A DNA stretch of 53,907 nucleotides, taken from the NCBI GenBank assembly GCA_002366795.1, contig DFBX01000089.1:1-53907 (forward strand), written 5' to 3'. Below the pieces are notes generated by a model, which was not told where the DNA came from, made no database searches, and saw only the letters and a program-made list of their open reading frames with translations. The stretch's first letter is position 1, and every line of letters begins with the position of its first letter. Positions 1 through 7,814 of this stretch are shown here, piece after piece. Source of the stretch: Rhodobacteraceae bacterium UBA3069. Its GTDB lineage: Bacteria; Pseudomonadota; Alphaproteobacteria; Rhodobacterales; Rhodobacteraceae. Both the position numbers and the translations under genes were made by a program.

Positions 1-68
1 CAAAGCTGGGAAATTGATCTTTAACAGGCTTGCATTCACCGTCAGGGGGGGATAAATCCCCCGCCAGT

Positions 69-145
69 GCCGCCTTAGCTCAGATGGTTAGAGCGCTGGA
101 TTGTGGATCCCGAGGTCCCCTGTTCAAGCCAGGGAGGCGGTACCA
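69..145 (+). tRNA. tRNA-His (GTG anticodon), alphaproteobacterial type
   Basis: Folds as a cloverleaf: 7-bp acceptor 69-75 with 135-141, D-stem GCTC/GAGC, anticodon loop TTGTGGA with anticodon GTG at 103-105, T-loop TTCAAGC, and an encoded CCA at 143-145. The first acceptor pair is G69:T141 (G1:U72), the discriminator is A142, and the base before the acceptor is T, so neither G-1 nor C73 is encoded. This is the known noncanonical alphaproteobacterial tRNA-His form. The anticodon stem has a T97/C111 mismatch (position 28-42), which is unusual. A T-run follows at 146-150. Confidence 0.92.
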
Positions 146-340
146 TTTTTCCCGAACCGCTTAGACGTTGAAACGCCCGTGTTGCGTATGTCCGCGCAGG
201 ATTGCGCGATGGCAGGGCATTCGGGGGTTTTTCGCATCCATCCGAGCAGGCAACCGCGCCGCCACCGGATTGGCGCGACCGATTCGAGCGTTTTCGGCTA
301 TGCTGGTGAGGGGCAGGCTGTGAACGGGGCGTGTCGCCGA

Positions 341-520
341 TCAGGAGTTCGCCTCATGCTCGGCCAGAAAATCGCGGATGAACCGGCGGATTTCCCGCGC
401 GGCGCTGGTATCCAGCTGATCGCACAGGGCCACGAACCGGTCCCTGTCGGACGCGCCGATCCTGATGATCAGTTGGCTGTCCTTCAGGTCTTTCTTCTTT
501 GATTTCTTCTTGTCTGCCAT
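341..520 (-). CDS. small basic protein, ribbon-helix-helix-like (59 aa)
   Basis: A 59-residue protein with a lysine-rich start (ADKKKSKKKD) followed by QLIIRIGASDRDRFVALCDQ and a helix rich in Arg and Glu. A short strand followed by two helices resembles ribbon-helix-helix DNA-binding proteins, but no operator or toxin partner is visible. The frame stays open further upstream; I chose the ATG at 518-520 because the protein pattern begins there. It diverges from the pseudouridine synthase gene. Function is not known; the RHH reading is an inference from pattern only. Confidence 0.6.
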   Translation of the reverse strand: MADKKKSKKKDLKDSQLIIRIGASDRDRFVALCDQLDTSAAREIRRFIRDFLAEHEANS

Positions 521-686
521 GATGCCAGTCTGGTCGGTTATATGTCTTGTTACTGCAATGTCGATCAGTCGTATATACAAGGCTTCAATTTTCCTGCGAC
601 GGGTGACAAGCCGCGCAGCGATGGGTAGAAGGCGCGGATACAACAATGTCGCAATATCGCCCATGCGCGGGCCCGAGGTTTCCCCG

Positions 687-1715
687 ATGAACACATCCCG
701 CCTGTCCGTCCGCATCCATGCCGACCCGCCCAAACGGCTGGACAAGGCGCTGGCGCGTGACGTGCCCCAAGATGCATCGCTGTCGCGCACCCGTCTGGGG
801 CGGTTGATCGCCGAGGGTCTGGTGACGCTGAACGGCGCGGTGGCGACCGACCCCAAGGCCCGCGTGGCCGAGGACGACATCGTGGAAATCACCGTCCCGG
901 AAGCCACGGAAAGCCATATCGGCCCCGAAGACATCCCACTGGACGTGATCTATGAAGACGACGACCTGATCGTCATCAACAAGCCCGCCGGCTTGGTGGT
1001 GCATCCGGCCCCCGGCAGCCCCGGCGGCACGCTGGTCAACGCCCTGCTGCACCATTGCGGCGACACGCTGTCCGGTGTGGGCGGCGCGAAACGGCCCGGC
1101 ATCGTCCACCGGATCGACAAGGATACCAGCGGTTTGCTGGTGGTCGCCAAATCCGACCGCGCCCATCACGGCCTTGCTGCCCAGTTCGAGGCGCACACGG
1201 TCGAGCGCTATTACAAGGCGGTCGTTTACGGCGCGCCCGATGCCAACGATCCGCGCGTGCGCGGCGTCAAAGGCGTAAATTTCGAGCCTGGCAATATCAT
1301 GAAGATCACCACCCATCTGGCGCGGCACAAGACCGACCGCCAGCGGCAGGCGGTGCTGTTCCAGGGCGGGCGGCACGCGGTGACGCGGGCACGGATCGTC
1401 GAAACCTTCGGCATGCCGCCGGTCGCATCCTTGCTGGAATGCTGGCTGGAAACTGGCCGCACCCACCAGATCAGGGTGCATATGGCCCATGCGGGCCATT
1501 CGCTGATCGGTGATCCGACCTATGGCGGGCGGCGCAAACTGCCGCGTACGGTGTCTCAGGCGGCGCAAGACGCGGTGCAATCCTTTCCCCGCCAGGCGCT
1601 GCACGCGCAGGTGCTGGGGTTCGATCACCCGGTTTCGGGTGAGCCGATGCGGTTCGAAGCCCCCATTCCGCCCGATATGCAGCACCTGTTGGAGGCCCTG
1701 AGGGGGCAGGGCTGA
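687..1715 (+). CDS. rluD: RluA/RluD-family 23S rRNA pseudouridine synthase
   Basis: A 342-residue protein with an N-terminal S4 RNA-binding domain (about residues 15-75, beginning RLDKALARDV) and a pseudouridine synthase domain carrying the HRIDKDTSG motif near residue 141; the Asp of this motif is the family's catalytic nucleophile. GRTHQIRVHM follows in the C-terminal half, as expected. The family isomerises specific uridines of 23S rRNA (RluD: helix 69). The ATG at 687 has GAGG about ten bases upstream; an ATG at 663 is the alternative. Lying directly upstream of rpoH is the usual Rhodobacteraceae arrangement. RluD rather than RluC is an inference from this context. Confidence 0.9.
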   Translation: MNTSRLSVRIHADPPKRLDKALARDVPQDASLSRTRLGRLIAEGLVTLNGAVATDPKARVAEDDIVEITVPEATESHIGPEDIPLDVIYEDDDLIVINKPAGLVVHPAPGSPGGTLVNALLHHCGDTLSGVGGAKRPGIVHRIDKDTSGLLVVAKSDRAHHGLAAQFEAHTVERYYKAVVYGAPDANDPRVRGVKGVNFEPGNIMKITTHLARHKTDRQRQAVLFQGGRHAVTRARIVETFGMPPVASLLECWLETGRTHQIRVHMAHAGHSLIGDPTYGGRRKLPRTVSQAAQDAVQSFPRQALHAQVLGFDHPVSGEPMRFEAPIPPDMQHLLEALRGQG

Positions 1716-1763
1716 ACGGCAAATCTGGGGGGCATGCAGGCGGCCCTCCGTGCCTGATGCTTG

Positions 1764-2030
1764 CAGAATGAAAACGTCCACGGTCCGGCCGACAGCGCCG
1801 CGCAAGAACACCTCGGCATCGGCGGTCCTGTCGGCATCCACGTAGATCAGAACCCGGGTGCTGCCGCCCGCCTCGATCAGCCGCACCTCGTTTGCATTGC
1901 CGGTAAATATGCCCGTGCCCCGAAAAGCCAGCACGCCAGGTGCAGTCGTGGCCAGGTCCAGCGCGTCCTTTTGGGACAATGTCGCGTCGGGTAAGGAAAA
2001 ACGGACCCATTCTTGGCCGCTTGTTGCGTT
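1764..2030 (-). pseudogene. remnant of an RTX/serralysin-type C-terminal domain
   Basis: On the minus strand between rluD and rpoH a frame opens after a TGA at 2031-2033 and encodes a pattern typical of the last 60-70 residues of secreted RTX proteins: FRGTGIFTGNANEVRLIE, then VLIYVDADRTADAEVFL, ending VDVFIL. It aligns by eye with the intact RTX tail at 48692-48890 (FIGGAGFSGVGTAEVRV, VMLDVNGDGTEDARLVV, TADDFLL). No RTX repeats or signal precede it, and there is no stop after FIL: the frame runs on antisense into rluD. It therefore looks like a truncated leftover. Start and end are approximate; a TTG at 1977-1979 is the only start-like codon. Confidence 0.5.
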
Positions 2031-2124
2031 TCAAAGCGTCCCATTCGCGTGATCGTTGCATTTTTCGCTAAACCTCTGCGACGGTTTCGCGTTTACCTTT
2101 CGTTAAAGGAATATGCGCATCAGG

Positions 2125-2153
2125 CTTGAAATGCTGCGATGCCGCGCCCATAT
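2125..2153 (+). promoter_or_regulatory. sigma-32-type heat-shock promoter of rpoH
   Basis: CTTGAAA at 2125-2131 matches the sigma-32 -35 element exactly, and GCCCATAT at 2146-2153 differs at one base from the -10 consensus CCCCATnT; the spacer is 14 bases, within the known range. It lies about 50 bases before the rpoH start codon, which implies autoregulation of rpoH. Assigned by eye; no transcription start is known. Confidence 0.6.
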
Positions 2154-2200
2154 GGATGTTAAGCCCATAAACATTGGGCCCCGAGTGGAGGGACAAGACA

Positions 2201-3094
2201 TTGAGCAACTATGCAAATCTGCCGGCACCGACGCCGGAAGGCGGGCTGAACCGCTATATGCAGGAAATCCGCAAGTTCCCGCTGTTGGAACCGGAAGAAG
2301 AATACATGCTGGCCAAACGCTGGGTCGAAGAACAAGACACAGAGGCCGCCCATAAAATGGTCACGTCGCACCTGCGCCTGGCGGCGAAAATCGCCATGGG
2401 CTATCGCGGCTATGGCCTACCCCAGGCCGAGGTAATTTCCGAGGCGAACGTGGGCCTGATGCAGGCCGTCAAACGGTTCGACCCTGAAAAGGGCTTCCGC
2501 CTTGCGACCTATGCAATGTGGTGGATTCGCGCCTCGATTCAGGAATATGTCCTGCGGTCGTGGTCGCTGGTGAAACTTGGCACCACCTCGGCGCAGAAGA
2601 AACTGTTTTTCAACCTGCGTAAAGCCAAGGCCAAGATCGGTGCCTTGGAAGAGGGCGACCTGCGCCCCGAAAACCTCAAGCAGATCGCGCATGATCTGGG
2701 CGTGACCGAGGACGAGGTGATCTCGATGAATCGGCGCATGTCGGGAGGCGATGCCTCGCTGAACGCGATGGTCGGCTCCGAAGACAGCACCATGCAATGG
2801 CAGGACTGGTTGGAAGACGAAGATGCCGACCAGGCCAGTGATTACGAGGCCCGCGACGAGTTGGAAACCCGGCGCGAGATGCTGGCCGACGCGATGCAGG
2901 TTCTGAATGATCGCGAAAAGGACATTCTGACCAAGCGCCGCTTGACCGATGAAACCATCACGCTTGAGGACCTGAGCGGCGAATATGATGTCAGCCGCGA
3001 ACGTATCCGCCAGATCGAGGTGCGTGCCTTCGAAAAGCTGCAAAAGCGCATGCAGGAACTGGCTGCTGAAAAGGGCCTTCTGGAAAGCGCATAA
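2201..3094 (+). CDS. rpoH: RNA polymerase sigma factor RpoH (sigma-32)
   Basis: A 297-residue alternative sigma factor that directs RNA polymerase to heat-shock promoters. Region 2 is clear (SEANVGLMQAVKRFD, ATYAMWWIRASIQEYVLRSW), the RpoH box appears as QKKLFFNLRKAK, and region 4 ends with the helix-turn-helix YDVSRERIRQIEVRAFEKLQ. The start is TTG at 2201 (protein MSNYANLPAP...), supported by GGAGGG at 2187-2192 and by the N-terminus known for Rhodobacter RpoH; an upstream in-frame TTG at 2174 has no such site. A sigma-32-like promoter lies just upstream. Many Rhodobacteraceae have a second RpoH; only one is seen here. Confidence 0.95.
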   Translation: MSNYANLPAPTPEGGLNRYMQEIRKFPLLEPEEEYMLAKRWVEEQDTEAAHKMVTSHLRLAAKIAMGYRGYGLPQAEVISEANVGLMQAVKRFDPEKGFRLATYAMWWIRASIQEYVLRSWSLVKLGTTSAQKKLFFNLRKAKAKIGALEEGDLRPENLKQIAHDLGVTEDEVISMNRRMSGGDASLNAMVGSEDSTMQWQDWLEDEDADQASDYEARDELETRREMLADAMQVLNDREKDILTKRRLTDETITLEDLSGEYDVSRERIRQIEVRAFEKLQKRMQELAAEKGLLESA

Positions 3095-3176
3095 AGAGCC
3101 CGTTGCCGCCCTCTTTCCCTCGGGCGCGTGACGACATAGCCTCTTTCGCACGGGCGCGTGCGGAAGGGGTTTTTCT

Positions 3177-4127
3177 TTGAGCGGAACAAGCGTAACAGGG
3201 CGCGGCATTTGCCTGCATGTGCCGGGAAACTGGATCACCGACAGCGCGGCGATGTTGCCGTTCTACCGCCGCATGACCGAAGGGTTCGCACAGCTTGGGG
3301 TGGAGTGCAGGCTTGTTGAAATGGATCGTGACCTGGTGGCGAGTCAGGTGCAGGCGGATAATTTATTTCACATTCTCAACCATGGCCGCATTACGCATCC
3401 GCGCGTGCTGAATGCGGGCATAGCCTATGTCTATCCCTTCTGGCACCTTGATCCCAAGGGCATCCGCGCCTTTTCATCCATCGCGGATATGCCGTTCCGC
3501 CCCCGCATGGTCGACGGCCCCGAAGCGCGGCGATTCACGCGAAAACTGAAGGCACGGCAGGTGGGGCGGCGCAAATCGCGCTATGCCCAACCGAAAGAGG
3601 CCGAGACGTTGCCCCAGGCCGCCGTGGCCATTTTTCTGCAATCGGAAAATCATCGTAATGTGGGCGAAACCCTGTATCTGGACCGCTGGATCATGGTCGA
3701 AGCGACCTGCGCGGCCGCTCAAGGCCCCGTGATCGTCAAACCCCACCCGCGCGAGATGGAGACAGAGGTCTTCGACCGCCTGCTGGATATCCAGACGCGC
3801 CACCCCAACCTGCACATCGCCCTTGGCAATATCCACGACATCATCGCCACCAGCGACCGCGTGGTTACGATCAACTCCGCCGTTGGGATCGAGGCGTTGA
3901 TGCATGAAAAACCCGTCATCCTGTGCGGGCGCGCCGATTTCCATCATATCGCCACGACGGTGCAAACCGCCAAGGCGCTGACCGCCGCTTTGACAGCCCC
4001 CGCACCCGGCCCGCGCTATGCCAAATACCTGTATTGGTATTTCGGGCAGCAATGCCTTGATGCATCCGCCCCGGATCTGGCCGAACAGGTGCTTGGCAGA
4101 ATGCGCGCCGCCGGATACGAACTCTGA
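3177..4127 (+). CDS. capsule polysaccharide biosynthesis (KpsC/LipB-like) protein
   Basis: A 316-residue protein. The C-terminal half carries VIVKPHPRE followed by NIHDIIATSDRVVTINSAVG and EALMHEKPVILCG, the pattern of the capsule-synthesis family (KpsC/KpsS, Kdo transferases) in which the Ser-Ala-x-Gly-x-Glu segment closes the sugar-nucleotide site. The N-terminal part has LFHILNHGRITHPRVLNAG. The start is TTG at 3177 with GGAAGGGG eight bases before it, because the conserved-looking GRGICLHVPGNW lies upstream of the first ATG. No export (KpsMTED) or other capsule genes are nearby, so the acceptor is unknown. It follows rpoH by 82 bases; co-transcription is possible. Confidence 0.75.
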   Translation: MSGTSVTGRGICLHVPGNWITDSAAMLPFYRRMTEGFAQLGVECRLVEMDRDLVASQVQADNLFHILNHGRITHPRVLNAGIAYVYPFWHLDPKGIRAFSSIADMPFRPRMVDGPEARRFTRKLKARQVGRRKSRYAQPKEAETLPQAAVAIFLQSENHRNVGETLYLDRWIMVEATCAAAQGPVIVKPHPREMETEVFDRLLDIQTRHPNLHIALGNIHDIIATSDRVVTINSAVGIEALMHEKPVILCGRADFHHIATTVQTAKALTAALTAPAPGPRYAKYLYWYFGQQCLDASAPDLAEQVLGRMRAAGYEL

Positions 4128-4148
4128 GCTACGCCTTCATTGTTCTTC

Positions 4149-4185
4149 AAATACCTCCCGCCGGAGGCTCCGGTCCCCGCAAAAG
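4149..4185 (-). repeat. dispersed intergenic repeat, copy 1
   Basis: Between two convergent genes. Read on the minus strand: GGACCGGAGCCTCCGGCGGG then AGGTATTTG. The GGAGCCTCCGGCGGG...TATTTG core recurs at 24226-24267 and in looser form at 31629-31687 and 52418-52470. The self-complementary GGAGCCTCC part can form a hairpin. Confidence 0.55.
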
Positions 4186-4196
4186 AGCAGAAGGGA

Positions 4197-5372
4197 TCAG
4201 TTAAGCCGCGCCCGCAAGACACGGATCATGTTGCCGCCCATGACCTTGGCGATCTGTGCTTCGCTCAGCCCCGCGGCCATCAATTCATGCGTCAGCGCGG
4301 GCAATTCCGACGTATCGAACGCGGTTTCCACCGATCCGTCGAAATCGGACCCCAACGATACGTGATCCTCGCCCACGGCGTTCACCGCCGCTTTGATCAT
4401 CTTGGCGATGCCAGCCGGGGTGATCGCGTTGCAGGCGACCTCGGCCCAGTATCCCATGCCGATCACGCCCCCGCTGGCGGCGATAGCCTGCATCAGGTCA
4501 TCGGGGAAGTTGCGTTTTACGGGGCAATGCGAATGGATGCCGGAATGGGACAGCAAGATGGGCACATTGGTCATTTCCAGCACGTCACGGGCCACCTGCG
4601 GGCTGGAATGGGCCACGTCGATGATCAGCCCGCGTTTGGCCGCCTCGGTCACCACCTCGCGGCCGAAATCGGTCAGCCCGTGGTTGCCCTTGCCATGCAG
4701 CGATCCGCCAAGTGCGTTGTCAAAGAAATGTTGCAGCCCGATCAGCCGGTATCCGGCCTCTTCCAGTTTGGCCAGATTCTCGATCTTGCCTTCCAGCGGG
4801 TGCGCGCCTTCGATGCCCAATAGGCCACCGACCATGCCGGAGCCTTCACCGCGGGCGTCCAGAACCGCGTCCAAATCCGCCTCTGACCGGATGATCTTGA
4901 GCGAATCCGGCGCGGCCTGTTCAAAGCGGTGCAGTTTCCCGGACTGGTACAGCGCGCGTTCCAGCAAGCTGCCCCATGTCCGCATGGGCCACAGTTGCCC
5001 CACGGCCAGCAGGGTGATGTTGTCACGGGCTGCGGCGCTGTTTTCATCGTAATTCTGACCGGCGGGGGATTTGGTGACGGCGGTGAACACCTGCACGGCG
5101 ACGTTGCCCTCTTGCAGGCGGGGCAGGTCCACCTGGCCATAGCTGCCGCGTTCGGTCAGATCGCGGTTCCACAACAGGCTGTCGGCGTGCCAGTCGCCAA
5201 CGACCAGCCGGTCATGCAGCGATTGCGCCGCGTCCGATACGGGATAGGGATCATGGGCGATCACATTGTTGCGCCCCTTTTCCACATAGGCGGGCGCAAA
5301 GATGAAAAACGCAGCGGCGGCAATCACCGCCAAAAGAACAAATGCCGTTAGAACGCGCAGCAACCTGATCAT
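4197..5372 (-). CDS. membrane-anchored M19 (renal-type) dipeptidase
   Basis: A 391-residue zinc dipeptidase. A single hydrophobic segment at residues about 5-27 anchors it or serves as an uncleaved signal, so the enzyme acts in the periplasm. Metal-ligand motifs are in order: GDWHADSLLW (His62, Asp64), GLLGIEGAHPLEG (bridging Glu), DVAHSS and LSHSG, then GSDFDG near the C-terminus. The family cleaves dipeptides, including L,D-dipeptides, and some members hydrolyse beta-lactams. The ATG at 5370-5372 has GGAGG seven to eight bases upstream. Its stop lies 69 bases from that of the convergent KpsC-like gene, separated by a repeat. Confidence 0.88.
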   Translation of the reverse strand: MIRLLRVLTAFVLLAVIAAAAFFIFAPAYVEKGRNNVIAHDPYPVSDAAQSLHDRLVVGDWHADSLLWNRDLTERGSYGQVDLPRLQEGNVAVQVFTAVTKSPAGQNYDENSAAARDNITLLAVGQLWPMRTWGSLLERALYQSGKLHRFEQAAPDSLKIIRSEADLDAVLDARGEGSGMVGGLLGIEGAHPLEGKIENLAKLEEAGYRLIGLQHFFDNALGGSLHGKGNHGLTDFGREVVTEAAKRGLIIDVAHSSPQVARDVLEMTNVPILLSHSGIHSHCPVKRNFPDDLMQAIAASGGVIGMGYWAEVACNAITPAGIAKMIKAAVNAVGEDHVSLGSDFDGSVETAFDTSELPALTHELMAAGLSEAQIAKVMGGNMIRVLRARLN

Positions 5373-5469
5373 TTGGAACCCTCCGTAATGGATGGGGAAG
5401 GCTAGGGCGGGCAGGGGCGGTCTGGCAAGCGCAACCCTAAGGTGACGCAAGGGCAGACCGCCCCGCGCC

Positions 5470-5916
5470 TTACCGCTGTGTGCAGCGGGTCGCGCCGTCA
5501 CCGGAGCCGAACACCATGGTGGCATCCGTCAGTTCGGTGATGGACAGCTGGCCCTGCATGGCCGACATCTGCGCCGAAAGCTGCTGTTCGATCGTGGCCT
5601 TCAGGGTCTTGTCCTGCATCAGGTCGGTCCCGTTCACCTTGGCGCTGGTCGGTTTCACCTTGGTTGGCGTGGTGGTCAGGATGTTGCCATCCAGCGTGTA
5701 GCGCCCCTTGAGCGAACCGCTGAAATCAATCGCCGCGCCCTGGCTGGTGCCGGTGATGTTGATATCCGAGGTATATTTGCCATTCTTGCGCAGGTTCAGC
5801 GCATTGGTGACAGATGTCTCGCCCTTTTGGGCGGTGCAGGCCCAGTTGCCGACCACATCGGCGGCAAGGGCGGGCAGGGGCAGGGCCGCAAGGGCCGCAA
5901 TCATCAAGATACGCAT
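5470..5916 (-). CDS. secreted hypothetical protein (148 aa)
   Basis: The N-terminus MRILMIAALAALPLPALAAD is a typical cleavable signal peptide. The mature part starts VVGNWACTAQ and is rich in short beta strands (GKYTSDINITG, GRYTLDGNILTTTPTKV), ending in a Cys before RTQR-like residues (ATRCTQR); the two cysteines (in NWACTA and TRCTQR) could form a disulfide. The arrangement resembles small lipocalin-like or DUF-type periplasmic beta-barrels. Its ATG overlaps the pepF stop by one base (TGATG), so it is probably translationally coupled to pepF. Function unknown. Confidence 0.75.
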   Translation of the reverse strand: MRILMIAALAALPLPALAADVVGNWACTAQKGETSVTNALNLRKNGKYTSDINITGTSQGAAIDFSGSLKGRYTLDGNILTTTPTKVKPTSAKVNGTDLMQDKTLKATIEQQLSAQMSAMQGQLSITELTDATMVFGSGDGATRCTQR

Positions 5917-7736
5917 CAGTCTTCCATGGCCTCCAGTTCATCAATGAAGCCTTCGATCATCGACAGGCCCTTGTTCCAGAAGGCGGGGTCAGAGGCGTCA
6001 AGGCCGAAAGGCGCCAGCAGGTCCTTGTGGTGTTTCGATCCGCCGGCTTTCAGCATGTCGAAATACTTGTCTTGGAACGCGTCGGGGTTTTCCTCGTAGA
6101 CGGCGTAAAGCGCGTTCACCAAGCCATCGCCGAATGCATAGGCATAAACGTAAAAAGGCGAGTGGACGAAATGCGGGATATAGGCCCAGAAGGTTTCATA
6201 CCCGTCCATGAATTCGAACACGGGGCCAAGCGATTCCGCCTGCACCGACATCCACAGGTCGTTGATGTCTTCGGGGGTCAATTCGCCGCCGCGCCGGGCC
6301 GCATGCAGTTTGCACTCGAAATCATAGAACGCGATCTGCCGGACCACGGTGTTGATCATATCCTCGACCTTGCCGGCCAGAAGCGTCTTGCGCTCGGCCT
6401 TGGTTTTGGCCTTTTCCAGCATCTTGCGGAAGGTCAGCATTTCGCCGAACACCGATGCCGTTTCCGCCAGTGTCAGCGGGGTGGAGGACAGCATTTCCCC
6501 CTGATCCGCCGCCAGCACCTGATGCACGCCATGGCCCAACTCATGCGCCAGCGTCATCACGTCGCGCGGTTTGCCAAGATAGTTCAGCATCACATAGGGG
6601 TGCACATTGGTCACGGTCGGGTGTGCAAACGCACCGGGTGCCTTGCCCGGTTTCACGCCCGCGTCGATCCAGCCCTTGGTAAAGAACGGTTCTGAAATCT
6701 CGGCCATGCGCGGATCGAAGCTGCCATAGGCCTCTTGCACGATGTCGCGGGCGGCGCCCCAGTTCACGGTCTTCGGCTCGTCGATAGGCAGGGGCGCGTT
6801 GCGGTCCCAGACCTGCATCTTGTCCAGCCCCAGCCACTTGGCTTTCAGCGCGTAATAGCGGTGCGACAGGCGCGGGTAGGCACCCACCACGGCATTGCGC
6901 AGCGCCTCGACCACCTCGGGTTCGACATCGTTGGACAGGTGCCGCGCGGTCTGGGCGCTTGGCATGTTGCGCCAGCGATCCATGATTTCCTTTTCCTTGG
7001 CCTGCGTGTTGTGGACGCGGGCAAAGATTTTCACGTTCTCGCCCAGAACATCGGCGATTTCACGCGCGGCATTCTCGCGCAGGTCGCGGTCGGGTTCGGT
7101 CAGCAGGGTGGTGATGGATTCCATCCCCATCACCTCGCCATTCACGTTGAATTCCAGTCCCGCGACGGTTTCATCGAACAGCTTTTCCCAAGCATCCCCG
7201 ACAACCCCCAGATCGTGCAGGAATTTTTCCAGCTCGTCCGACAACTGGTAAGGTTTCATCGCACGGATGCGGTCGAACACGGGTTTATACCGCGCCAGAT
7301 CGGCGTTATCTGCAAAAGCCGCATCCAGCTGCGCATCGGGCAGACGGTTCAGTTCCAGCGTGAAGAACACCAGCGGCGTGGTGGCATTGGTCACTTTTTC
7401 CTGACAGTCGGACATGAATTTCGCGCGGTCGCCGTCAATGGTCAGCTGGTAATAGCGCAGCCCCGCAAAGGACATGATGCGCCCGGCGATATTGCTGATC
7501 TTTTCGTTGCGGTGGACGCATTCCAGCAGGCCCGCCGCATCCAATGTATCAAGCTTGCCCTCGTAATCGGCGGCGAAGGCGGCGCATTCGCCCTCCAGCC
7601 ACTCCATGTCGCGGGTCAGTTCCGGCGCGTCCTCTGACGCATACAGATCCGTCAGGTCCCATTCCGGCAACTGGCCGAGGTCCTTGCCGCCAGAGGAAGC
7701 ATTGGCGTCAAAGACGGGGAAGGGCAGATGGAACAT
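5916..7736 (-). CDS. pepF: oligoendopeptidase F (M3B family)
   Basis: A cytoplasmic zinc metallopeptidase of 606 residues that degrades short oligopeptides. The zinc motif HELGHGVH lies near residue 397, followed by the second ligand region LAETASVFGEML; HSPFYVYAYAFGDGLVNALY near the C-terminus is the family's substrate-binding part. The start MFHLPFPVFDA (ATG 7734-7736) has AAAGGA six bases upstream; an in-frame ATG at 7749-7751 preceded by GGGAG is an equally acceptable alternative adding five residues. The gene ends overlapping the start of the small secreted protein, suggesting a two-gene operon. Confidence 0.93.
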   Translation of the reverse strand: MFHLPFPVFDANASSGGKDLGQLPEWDLTDLYASEDAPELTRDMEWLEGECAAFAADYEGKLDTLDAAGLLECVHRNEKISNIAGRIMSFAGLRYYQLTIDGDRAKFMSDCQEKVTNATTPLVFFTLELNRLPDAQLDAAFADNADLARYKPVFDRIRAMKPYQLSDELEKFLHDLGVVGDAWEKLFDETVAGLEFNVNGEVMGMESITTLLTEPDRDLRENAAREIADVLGENVKIFARVHNTQAKEKEIMDRWRNMPSAQTARHLSNDVEPEVVEALRNAVVGAYPRLSHRYYALKAKWLGLDKMQVWDRNAPLPIDEPKTVNWGAARDIVQEAYGSFDPRMAEISEPFFTKGWIDAGVKPGKAPGAFAHPTVTNVHPYVMLNYLGKPRDVMTLAHELGHGVHQVLAADQGEMLSSTPLTLAETASVFGEMLTFRKMLEKAKTKAERKTLLAGKVEDMINTVVRQIAFYDFECKLHAARRGGELTPEDINDLWMSVQAESLGPVFEFMDGYETFWAYIPHFVHSPFYVYAYAFGDGLVNALYAVYEENPDAFQDKYFDMLKAGGSKHHKDLLAPFGLDASDPAFWNKGLSMIEGFIDELEAMED

Positions 7737-7814
7737 GGACGGTCCTTTCATAGGGTTGCTCCCAAGACATAGGCGGCGAGGCCGGAACCCTCAAGGGGAA
7801 TGGGCGCGGCTTTC

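Noticed and set aside
101..502. Plus-strand open frame across tRNA-His and the small RHH-like gene
   Set aside because: Covers a tRNA and runs antisense to a better small gene; no ribosome site or family.
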